Part shown: in pieces, positions 31,292-39,028 of the stretch
How the letters are laid out: each line of letters begins with the position of its first letter
Position numbering within the stretch: the stretch's first letter is position 1
Notes under the pieces: generated by a model
The model's database searches: none
Seen by the model: only the letters and a program-made list of their open reading frames with translations
Told to the model about the DNA's origin: nothing
Position numbers and translations under genes: made by a program
DNA from: Anaeroglomus sp964630775
GTDB taxonomy: Bacteria; Planctomycetota; Phycisphaerae; Sedimentisphaerales; Anaerohalosphaeraceae
Length of the DNA stretch: 64,000 nt
Assembly (NCBI GenBank): GCA_964630775.1
Contig: CAZVYY010000004.1
Location: 1 to 64,000 of the forward strand
Reading direction: 5' to 3'

Positions 31292-34200
31292 TTATCGAAT
31301 CTCCACCGTCACCGTGTTGCTCGGCGAGCTTGCCTGCTTTTGTTTCAACTCTTCGATATATTCGTCGTCTTCCAGCACTTTCTCAGGATACATTGGATTC
31401 GGTTTGAAGCCCGGCAAAGCCTGCAGTCCCTGGAACCGGGCTTCGTCAGCTTCAAATGCCTGGCGTTTTTTCTGGGAAATCCGCTCAATATCAGATTTCC
31501 CCGTCATCTCATCACCCGGCTTGACGATATTGGCCTTAACAAATATGTACAACTTGGACTGGCTATCCGATTGATTAACACCGCGAAACAGTAATCCCAC
31601 CAGAGGAAGGTCGCCTAAGAAAGGTACCTTTTTATTTGTTTTGTCTTGAGCAACTGTCTCAATACCACCCAAGATAATGGTCGCCCCCGAAGGCACTATC
31701 GACCATGTCTTAACATTACTGCTGGTTGTATCCAGGGGTTTGGGGTATTTTTTACCTGCGACTTCCGTTGTTGTCTCACCTTTGATAAAATCAGTCCTGT
31801 CCAGCTCAATTTCAAGCTGCATAATTTTTTCTGACGCAATATGCGGAGTAATTGTTAGTGTAATGCCCGCTGTATAATCTTTAAAAGAAACATCTGTGCT
31901 TTCAGAAAGTTGCCCTCCTTCACCTGTAATAACTGAACTTTTTTGTTCGGCAACATAAGATATCTTTTCCGATTTGATGACACCTTCTTCGTTATCCTTA
32001 ACCAAAATTGATGGGCGTGCCAATACCCGGCCATAATTTTTTTTGTCCATCAAAGTCAACAGTGCTTGAATATTATTGTCACCGTAGAAAGCAGAAAAGG
32101 GTGTTTCTGCGACAGAACTAAATGTACCTTCCAGAGCCGTTCCGCCCGTATTAGTAACAGATGTAGTTCCGGTAATTGGGTTTATCAGTTGTTTAAAAGG
32201 CGTCGTAAGACCATATTTCTTGGAGATCACATCCAGGTCCATTGTAAACTGATCTTCTTTAGTAATAGCAACCAGCGTGCAATCCAGCAGCACCTGCGGA
32301 CGATAGGCATCCAGTTCCTTGATCAACTCTGAAATCCAGAGCTGATTTTTCTTATTGGCATAGACGATCAGTGAATTGGAGGCTTTATCCGCAATAATCC
32401 GAATACGCTCTCCCTGCAGGTTGGGTAATGCGGGTGAGGGACTCGATGTCTGTGCGGTCTGAATCTTGGCGTCCGGAGAAGCGGCGGCTGTTTTTGCAGC
32501 CCGTTCCTGTGTTTCACTAATCAAATCCTCAAGCGTGGTGACCAGCTCTTCGGGCTTCTGGTTTTCCAGTTGATAGACCACATAGGGCGTGGTGACCTGT
32601 TCCAGAATTCGGTCCACATGCGAAATCACCAGCGAGACCGCCGCATGCTGACGCGGGGTGGCGTGAATCAGCAGCGAATTGGTCGATTCGAGTATCGAAA
32701 TCTGCGGCTCGGAAGTAATTAATTCTCTGACGGTGCCGCCTTCGGCCGTCGGCAGGCTCAGAAACGCCGTCTGTTCCTGGCCGGGCTGCTGAACTCCCGG
32801 CTGGGTCATCTGCCCGGGCATGGTGCGCGAGGTGCCGGTCGTCCCGTAAGGCGAACTCGTTCGGGAGGTGGAACTGCTGCCGTACATCGAACCCTTGGAA
32901 CCGGTGATGGAGGAAACAGAGTCCTTGGAGATAATCCCCAGATCGCCGAGGGTGCTGACAATTTCCATTGCATCGACATTCTGGATTTCATATTCTCGGA
33001 TGGTACGCTGGTCTTTCTGTTCCACGTCGATATGCTTGATGACCAGTTCGATATCCTCGTGCTGTTCGGCGGTCGCATTGACCAGCAGCGAGTTGGTGTT
33101 GGGACGAATGGAAATAAACGGCTGATCCGCTCCGGCGGCAGCCTGCTGCTGGGTAGCGGCCTGAGGGACAACCTGCTGTACCGGCTGACCCGGAGTCGTT
33201 GGGCGGGTAATTCCGGCCGCCTGCTGCTGGGACTGCTTGCTGACGCTGACTTTGGCCAGCCCCAGTTCATTGAGCACATTAATCACTTCCGCGGCATCGA
33301 CATTTTTAATCTCGTATTCCTTGACCCGCCGCAGGTTGTACTGCTTGACGTCAAGGCTGTCGATCAGGTCTTCGACCATTTTAAGCTGCTCGTTATTGCC
33401 AATCATCAGGATTCGATTGGTCCGCTCATCCGCGTCCAGATAGACGGTAATCTCACTCTGGACACCGGTCGTCACCGCCTGCGGCACAGGCTGCGGCTGC
33501 ACCGGCTGGCCGGGCTGACCGGGCTGGACCGGCTGACCGGGAACCACCACCGGACGGGCGGTCGGAACGGCGGAAGCCGTGCTTGTCCCGACCGTAATGT
33601 TCAGGTTTTGAAGCTGAGCGGCCAGTTTCTGCAGCCGCGGAATCAGCTCGCCGGCCTGCATATACTGAAGCTGACGATGCGTGAATCTCTTCGGTGTTCC
33701 CGGCACGTCAATCAGCCGCAGAACTTCGGCTATTTTATCCATCCGATAGGCATAATCGGTGATGATCATCGTATTGGTTTCGGCAATCAGTATCGGGGGC
33801 GGGTTGGCCACGCCAAGATTCATCTGCCGAAGGATATTATTGGCATTGTTGACATTGATGTGCTTGAGTTCAAAGACACTGCTGATGATGACATCCCCGC
33901 GCTCAATCGGTTCATCTTCCTTGCGGAGCTTGGGGTCGCCGAACTGCGGCATCTGTGCCACCGGCAGAATCGTCACGAGGTTGCCCCGGCGGGTCATCAC
34001 AAATCCCTTGTATCGCAATACCGATTCCAGCAGAGCATAACAGTCCCGAACCTTGATTTTGCCGTCGTGAATCTTGAGCATGACCTCGCCGCGCACCTGG
34101 GTGTCGTCATACATATAATTAAGACCCAGTTGCTTGCCCACCAGTTCCAGAAGCTGTTTGATGTCCACCTTTTCCGGCAGCGTGATGGTCAGCTCCAGCT

Positions 34201-35254
34201 CTTCCTCATCTTTGGATATCACCGGCTGTGTCGGGGCGGCCGTTTCGATTTTGGCGTCAGCGGCCTTGGCAGGGGCGGCGGTCTCGATTTTTTTGGGTGT
34301 GGTTTCAGGCTGCTTTGAAGCTTCCGGCTGCTGCGGAGTCGCAGCGGCAGTTTCGGCAGCGGCAGCAGTTTTTTCCTCTTGAGCGGCCTGTTTCATCAAT
34401 TGCTCAACGATTTTCTTGAATGCCGCATCATCCCCTTCAGCAACCGGCTCAATCGCATTGGCATCGGAAACCGGAGTCGGCTCCACCGCCGCCTCTATCG
34501 GAACAGCCGGCTGGTTAGGTTCAACAACAGCCTGCGTTTCAGCAACAAGCGCATTCAGCAAGTCAACCCCAGGCTGTCCGGCTTCGGGTGCAGCTTGATT
34601 GGGTTCTGTCGGCTGCGGCTGGGGAATAGTCTGGATTTCGACCGGTTGATTGGGTTCTGCGGATTTGACCGGTTCGGTCGGAACCGGAGCAGGCTGCGCC
34701 GCAATCGTCGGAGACTGGGACTGCTGAGCCTGCCAGACGGTTTCAATCTGGGTCATCTCGGCGGCAGATGCCATGGCCAGCAACTGGCCTTTATAGACAT
34801 CGATAATGACAGGCTTGGAACTGCCTCCTTTGGCAGGCGGATCAAGCAATGTCCCCGGCAGCAGTTTCTTGACCTTGGCCTGAAGCTGGTCCAGTTGGGC
34901 TTTGGATTCGCTTTCGGCGATCTGCCCGAGAATTTTCATCTCGACCGGTTCCTTGCGGTCCAGCATCTCCATCAGGTTATAAGCCCGGGTCAGTTCGTTC
35001 GAATCATCGCTGGTCAAGACCACCACCGCAGGTGAATGCACATCCATCGTGACCTTGATGCCAAGCTGATTGACTAATTGGACGGCCCGCTGGTTATCGG
35101 TGTTGCGGAAGCCATAGACCCGGCTGCGAAGGGCAGACTCCGCCCCGACATTCGTCGGCATCACCGACAAAAGAGCCAGCCCTGTCAGCACAACCAGAAT
35201 CCCCGCCGCCAGTCCCTGTTTCGATTGTTTCCGTAAACCATTTTTCGAAAGCAT
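31292..35254 (-). CDS. gspD: type II secretion secretin GspD
   Basis: 1,320 residues from ATG 35254 (GGAG, spacing 8); a TTG at 35266 is rejected. This is about twice the usual 650-700. A signal peptide (1-39) is followed by an N0-like region. A Pro/Glu/Gln/Ala-rich disordered stretch (about 180-340) and a second N0/STN-like unit come next. At least four secretin N-domains follow, marked by FELKHINVNNANNIL, EYEIKNVDAAEVINVL, EYEIQNVDAMEIVSTL and VYQLENQKPEELVTTL, with Pro/Gln/Ser-rich linkers. The C-terminal secretin barrel region (about 990-1270) contains VLARPSILVKDNEEG and VPFLGDLPLVGLLFRG. It forms the outer-membrane channel. The extra N-domains and linkers would give a long periplasmic vestibule. 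Confidence 0.95.
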   Translation of the reverse strand: MLSKNGLRKQSKQGLAAGILVVLTGLALLSVMPTNVGAESALRSRVYGFRNTDNQRAVQLVNQLGIKVTMDVHSPAVVVLTSDDSNELTRAYNLMEMLDRKEPVEMKILGQIAESESKAQLDQLQAKVKKLLPGTLLDPPAKGGSSKPVIIDVYKGQLLAMASAAEMTQIETVWQAQQSQSPTIAAQPAPVPTEPVKSAEPNQPVEIQTIPQPQPTEPNQAAPEAGQPGVDLLNALVAETQAVVEPNQPAVPIEAAVEPTPVSDANAIEPVAEGDDAAFKKIVEQLMKQAAQEEKTAAAAETAAATPQQPEASKQPETTPKKIETAAPAKAADAKIETAAPTQPVISKDEEELELTITLPEKVDIKQLLELVGKQLGLNYMYDDTQVRGEVMLKIHDGKIKVRDCYALLESVLRYKGFVMTRRGNLVTILPVAQMPQFGDPKLRKEDEPIERGDVIISSVFELKHINVNNANNILRQMNLGVANPPPILIAETNTMIITDYAYRMDKIAEVLRLIDVPGTPKRFTHRQLQYMQAGELIPRLQKLAAQLQNLNITVGTSTASAVPTARPVVVPGQPVQPGQPGQPVQPQPVPQAVTTGVQSEITVYLDADERTNRILMIGNNEQLKMVEDLIDSLDVKQYNLRRVKEYEIKNVDAAEVINVLNELGLAKVSVSKQSQQQAAGITRPTTPGQPVQQVVPQAATQQQAAAGADQPFISIRPNTNSLLVNATAEQHEDIELVIKHIDVEQKDQRTIREYEIQNVDAMEIVSTLGDLGIISKDSVSSITGSKGSMYGSSSTSRTSSPYGTTGTSRTMPGQMTQPGVQQPGQEQTAFLSLPTAEGGTVRELITSEPQISILESTNSLLIHATPRQHAAVSLVISHVDRILEQVTTPYVVYQLENQKPEELVTTLEDLISETQERAAKTAAASPDAKIQTAQTSSPSPALPNLQGERIRIIADKASNSLIVYANKKNQLWISELIKELDAYRPQVLLDCTLVAITKEDQFTMDLDVISKKYGLTTPFKQLINPITGTTSVTNTGGTALEGTFSSVAETPFSAFYGDNNIQALLTLMDKKNYGRVLARPSILVKDNEEGVIKSEKISYVAEQKSSVITGEGGQLSESTDVSFKDYTAGITLTITPHIASEKIMQLEIELDRTDFIKGETTTEVAGKKYPKPLDTTSSNVKTWSIVPSGATIILGGIETVAQDKTNKKVPFLGDLPLVGLLFRGVNQSDSQSKLYIFVKANIVKPGDEMTGKSDIERISQKKRQAFEADEARFQGLQALPGFKPNPMYPEKVLEDDEYIEELKQKQASSPSNTVTVEIR

Positions 35255-35326
35255 ATACCACTCCAATGTTGATCCGTGCCCAACAAAATAAAGGGCTTTA
35301 CAGGTCTTTATTTACCGCTGCCATCA

Positions 35327-35380
35327 GATGCTGTATGACTCGATTAATCTGCCCCTGCTTCGGGCTGACTCATACGCATC
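35327..35380 (-). promoter_or_regulatory. structured leader hairpin upstream of gspD
   Basis: On the minus strand GATGCGTATGA pairs with TCATACaGCATC (11 bp, one bulge) around a 31-base loop that itself contains CCC/GGG complementarity. It lies between the terminator after the gspC-like gene and the gspD start, so it would be in the 5' leader of a gspD transcript. It matches no riboswitch class I recognise. Confidence 0.4.
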
Positions 35381-35398
35381 AGAGCTTTCCTTATAGAC

Positions 35399-35425
35399 AA
35401 AAAAGAAGCCGGTTGGTTCCGGCTT
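35399..35425 (-). terminator. intrinsic terminator after the gspC-like gene
   Basis: On the minus strand AAGCCGG-AACCAA-CCGGCTT is followed by CTTTTTTG. It lies 140 bp downstream of the gspC-like stop and 145 bp upstream of gspD, so gspD onward may have its own promoter or be controlled by read-through. Confidence 0.7.
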
Positions 35426-35565
35426 TTATAACCGAGTCCATTCGTCCCTGCGAAACTCTCGTCTCGCATCATTATTTTTCGTCAAAAAACCGACGCATCT
35501 ATCCTTATTTGCGACGATTTTCTATGGCTTTTTCGCTTTTTTATCTCAATCGTGTGTTTCCTGAT

Positions 35566-36585
35566 TTACTTTGTCTTGCTTTTGGCAGAATCCGCGGGAT
35601 TTTTAGCTTCCGCAGCAGATTCTTTCTCCAGATTTTCTTTTTCCTGCTGCAGTATTTTCAGCAAATCGACCCAGGCCTTGTTTTCCTCCTGGCGTTCAGC
35701 TTCGGTCTGTCCTTCACGGGCTTCTCCCATCAATTGCTTGATTCCGGCGATACTCTCATCTAAAGATTGTTTTCTGTCTTCAATCGTCGGTTCCGGCTCA
35801 GGCTGCCTGGGCTGACGAATGGGAACGATGGAGGATGTGGCCGGACTGGCCGTATGCGTAACACGTACCGCCCCCGTTGCATCTCTGCTGCCTGCGTCCG
35901 ATAAAACCGGCTCTATTCCCGTTGCGGGATGGCTTGTTGCAGGCTGTACCGCTCCTGCCGGCTGTTCGGAAACCGAAGATGGCCCTTTTGCAGCAGATAC
36001 CGCTGTCTGGTCGGCCTTCAGCAGCGACTTGACCGGTGCAGGAGGCGGAACAAATAATTCCGTATCTTTTTTACCATCTTGATAGAGAACAATACTGCCC
36101 TCTTTGACCTCATGAATAGTGAATCGTCCGACCGTCTCACCCTGACGATACCATTTATATCCCTCGGACACCATGTTCAGCAGTGCCAGAGACTTTTCAG
36201 GATGACTCTTGTATTTGGCAGTCGCTACCAAATCAAATTTGACCGTCTTAGGCGGTGGGGTGATCCCTGCCCCTTGAGGAGTTACCGGAGGCTGTACCGG
36301 AGGCGGAGGGGTTTCAACGGTTTTTGGCTGTGGAGGCGGAGGGGGCGGCGGAGGCGGATCAATCCGCAGGGCGAAAGCCGCGGCCTGCGTCACTAATGGA
36401 GATACCGCATCCACTTTCTGGGCTGTGGTATTGGTCGTCTTCTTCAACTGCTCGACAATCGACGGCTGCTCCAGAAAAGCCTGGACCTCAGCGTTTTGCC
36501 GCCAGCCAAAAATCATCACAAACACCACGGCCCCCGCCGCCGCGATGATGCTGATAAAACTGGTTATGCGTAATGTTCGTAACAT
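35566..36585 (-). CDS. gspC: GspC-like inner membrane linker of the T2SS
   Basis: 339 residues. One N-terminal membrane helix (about 8-27), a helical segment, a polyproline stretch of nine consecutive Pro (about 76-85) and a homology-region-type domain FDLVATAKYKSHPEKSLALL ... GETVGRFTIHEVKEGSIVLYQDGKKDTELFV (about 117-180), the pattern of the GspC/PulC HR domain that binds the secretin N0 domain. A long disordered tail and a C-terminal coiled coil follow instead of a PDZ domain. The position directly before gspD matches canonical gspC. The homology is remote, so the call rests on pattern and context. Confidence 0.65.
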   Translation of the reverse strand: MLRTLRITSFISIIAAAGAVVFVMIFGWRQNAEVQAFLEQPSIVEQLKKTTNTTAQKVDAVSPLVTQAAAFALRIDPPPPPPPPPQPKTVETPPPPVQPPVTPQGAGITPPPKTVKFDLVATAKYKSHPEKSLALLNMVSEGYKWYRQGETVGRFTIHEVKEGSIVLYQDGKKDTELFVPPPAPVKSLLKADQTAVSAAKGPSSVSEQPAGAVQPATSHPATGIEPVLSDAGSRDATGAVRVTHTASPATSSIVPIRQPRQPEPEPTIEDRKQSLDESIAGIKQLMGEAREGQTEAERQEENKAWVDLLKILQQEKENLEKESAAEAKNPADSAKSKTK

Positions 36586-36701
36586 ACTGGTACCCCGAAA
36601 GTTACCTTCTTTTATGACGATTCATTTACTGCCTGGCTATCTCATTAGACAGTCCTCGGCTCAGAAGGTTCCATTTCGGATTATTTATCCCGGAAGCGTT
36701 C

Positions 36702-37829
36702 TCAGAGTTTAAACCATCCACTGCAGCGAACCGTCAAAGTCGGTCCATTTTTGATTTTAATATTCAATTCGTCGGTAATATATCGGCGAACAGGACCTTC
36801 CTGTTTAGGCGGTGTGATCTCAATTTCGAGACCTAAATTGTCTTTATCTTTCTTCTGATTGATGACCTTCATATATCCGCTTCGAGATTCCATGCTTTCT
36901 ATTTCGAAAGGCTGGCCATAATTATTGACAATCCAGACCTCGCGTGTGATAGCAACGCCGGGCTCGGCATTTTGAAGGACAATCCGCGGCGGACGAAGCT
37001 CAAAGGCCGGCAATGCGGTATAGCTGACCATGACCTGTTTGGCCTGGGGGTGATCCACACCAATTTGGATGACGCCGGTCGTGAGTTCCTGAAGCTTGGA
37101 AATATCCACTTTCGGAGAAAGAACATGCTCTGTAGCCTTATTTTTTGAATCGAACTCCGCCGAAATGGCCTGACCGTTTGAGGTGAAGCTGGTTATGGCA
37201 AACGGCACATTGTCGAGACATTTAACCTTGATCTGAGGAATTCCAGCGTTTTCTTTGTTGAGATACAATTCAATCCGGTTCGGATCGACAACCACTTTTA
37301 CTTCCACGGTGGCCTTGATAATTAATTCAAAACGGGGGAATACTGGGTCGTTGCTGACAATATACAGGTGCTTGGAGGTCGGGCCGGCATAGGAAGGGGC
37401 ATGGAAAGTCACTTCTACCTCGCCGCTCTCACCCGGAGCATAGTCCTTTTTGGTGAGTTCCGGAACGAGACATCCGCAGGTACTCTGGACATGGTCTATT
37501 TTCAATATTCCCTTACCCGTATTGGAAAATTTGAATTTGTGCTTATTGTAAGTTTCAGGTCCAATGACTCCAAAATCATGCTCAGGGCTTTCGACCTGAA
37601 TTTTGGGAGAATCCGCGGAGACGACCGGAGGCTGAGTAACAGCAGGGACCGGGGCCGGTTTAACCGGCGGAACGGGAACAGGCGCGGGTGTGGGTGCAGT
37701 TTCAACCTTTGCGGGTTCAGGCGTTGTGACTGCAGCCGACGCCGCTTCCTTCTGACAGCCTGTCAGTGCCAGACAAGATACCACCATCAGGATTGCCCAA
37801 ACCCAAACCAAACGTTGTGCCATAATCAT
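36702..37829 (-). CDS. DUF1573 domain lipoprotein
   Basis: 375 residues from ATG 37829 (GAGGA 7 bases upstream); an ATG at 37853, also with a good site, would add eight residues. The lipobox LALTGC ends the signal peptide near residue 19, so it is a lipid-anchored extracytoplasmic protein. A Pro/Ala/Val-rich linker is followed by a DUF1573 Ig-like domain with HDFGVIGPE and the hallmark STCGCLVPEL, then two further strand-rich units. DUF1573 proteins are common in Bacteroidetes and planctomycetes; function unknown. It is the first gene of the minus-strand T2SS cluster, 116 bp before the gspC-like gene. Confidence 0.82.
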   Translation of the reverse strand: MIMAQRLVWVWAILMVVSCLALTGCQKEAASAAVTTPEPAKVETAPTPAPVPVPPVKPAPVPAVTQPPVVSADSPKIQVESPEHDFGVIGPETYNKHKFKFSNTGKGILKIDHVQSTCGCLVPELTKKDYAPGESGEVEVTFHAPSYAGPTSKHLYIVSNDPVFPRFELIIKATVEVKVVVDPNRIELYLNKENAGIPQIKVKCLDNVPFAITSFTSNGQAISAEFDSKNKATEHVLSPKVDISKLQELTTGVIQIGVDHPQAKQVMVSYTALPAFELRPPRIVLQNAEPGVAITREVWIVNNYGQPFEIESMESRSGYMKVINQKKDKDNLGLEIEITPPKQEGPVRRYITDELNIKIKNGPTLTVRCSGWFKL

Positions 37830-37887
37830 TGTTTTGGTCCTCACAAAAAACATTTTTTTATATCCTTTTTTTGTCGATAAACAAGTT

Positions 37888-37906
37888 ATATAGTGTAACA
37901 CAATAT
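37888..37906. promoter_or_regulatory. operator-like dyad in divergent region
   Basis: ATATAGTG-TAA-CACAATAT is a 19-bp inverted repeat with one mismatch. It lies in the 189-bp region between the divergent lipoprotein/T2SS cluster and the glycan cluster, 59 bp before the lipoprotein start. It could be a repressor site controlling one or both directions. Confidence 0.3.
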
Positions 37907-37949
37907 AGAAGATAAACAACTTTGTTTTCGGTTCTTAACCGGATAGAAC

Positions 37950-37978
37950 TTTACAAGAACCTGTTGTCTAAGTAAAAT
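37950..37978 (+). promoter_or_regulatory. sigma70-type promoter of the glycan cluster
   Basis: TTTACA (37950-37955), a 17-bp spacer and TAAAAT (37973-37978) each match consensus at 5 of 6 positions. Transcription would begin near 37985, about 35 bases before the first gene. Confidence 0.6.
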
Positions 37979-38018
37979 CATAGCCGTACTTTACGACGTT
38001 TTTTAGCGGAGTTTTTTG

Positions 38019-39005
38019 ATGGCAGAATCGGGCAAACCCCTGATATCAATAGTGATACCCGTATTTAACGAGGCGGACAACATCCGGCCCCTCCATTCTG
38101 AAATTACGCAGGCCCTTGCGGGGCGGTTCAACTATGAGATCATTTACGTCGATGACGGCAGCTCCGATAACAGTTTGTCCTGCCTGATTGATATTGCCCA
38201 AAATGACCCATATACCCGGGTGATTCGCTTCCGCAGAAATTTCGGTCAGACGGCGGCTTTAAGTGCTGGTTTTAAATATGCCAGAGGAAATATTGTTGTT
38301 CCGCTGGATGGAGACGGCCAAAATGACCCTGCTGACATTCCCGCGCTGGTCGGCAAACTGGACGAGGGCTATGATATTGTCAGCGGCTGGCGGAAAGATC
38401 GGCAGGACAATCCGATGACCCGAACGCTGCCGTCCCGGATCGCCAACTGGCTAATAGGAAAAATTACCGGTGTCAAGCTGCATGATTACGGCTGCACCCT
38501 CAAGGCGTATCGGGCGGAATCTCTGGAGCCGATCCGATTATATGGCGAGATGCATCGGTTTATCCCCGCCCTGGCAAGCTGGGGCGGCGAGAAAGTAACG
38601 GAGATGCCGGTCAATCATCGCCCGCGGACACGCGGCAAAACCAAATACGGGCTGAATCGCACTTTTAAAGTTATTCTTGACCTGATTACCATTAAATTTT
38701 TATCCTCTTTCTCGACCAAGCCTATTTATGTGTTTGGCGGAATAGGATGTCTGTGTCTGTCAGGGGCTTTTCTGGCCGGACTTGGGGTATTGTACTATAA
38801 ATTTATCTCCTCTCAGCAGTTATCCATGAACCGCAATCCCCTGCTGATTGTGTCACTGATTTTGATGACCACCGCGATTCAGTTTGTCCTGATGGGGCTT
38901 CTGGCCGAGATTCTGGTACGAACCTATCATGAATCGCAGGACCGCCCCACCTACATCATCGACAAGATATATGGGTCAACACCACGGCGAGACGAAGAAC
39001 TATAA
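38019..39005 (+). CDS. polyprenyl-phosphate GT2 glycosyltransferase (DPM1/ArnC type)
   Basis: 328 residues from ATG 38019 (GGAG upstream; a TTG three bases earlier is not needed). The GT2 fold begins SIVIPVFNEADNI with YVDDGSSDNS and PLDGDGQNDPADIP (the DxD-like metal site). Two C-terminal membrane helices (about 230-255 and 270-300) and the KTKYG segment are typical of enzymes that move a sugar from a nucleotide donor onto polyprenyl phosphate at the inner membrane. It would load the lipid-linked sugar used by the GT-C enzyme encoded next, 23 bp downstream. Confidence 0.9.
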   Translation: MAESGKPLISIVIPVFNEADNIRPLHSEITQALAGRFNYEIIYVDDGSSDNSLSCLIDIAQNDPYTRVIRFRRNFGQTAALSAGFKYARGNIVVPLDGDGQNDPADIPALVGKLDEGYDIVSGWRKDRQDNPMTRTLPSRIANWLIGKITGVKLHDYGCTLKAYRAESLEPIRLYGEMHRFIPALASWGGEKVTEMPVNHRPRTRGKTKYGLNRTFKVILDLITIKFLSSFSTKPIYVFGGIGCLCLSGAFLAGLGVLYYKFISSQQLSMNRNPLLIVSLILMTTAIQFVLMGLLAEILVRTYHESQDRPTYIIDKIYGSTPRRDEEL

Positions 39006-39028
39006 CTCCCTTTTATACAGGAATGTCT

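Noticed and set aside
30642..31574. 310-codon plus-strand frame across the GIY-YIG insertion
   Set aside because: Its readable peptide fragments come from translating the palindromic repeat and the antisense of the GIY-YIG and gspD genes.
33032..34318. 428-codon plus-strand frame opposite gspD
   Set aside because: Shadow of the secretin repeat region, with no family match or start signal.
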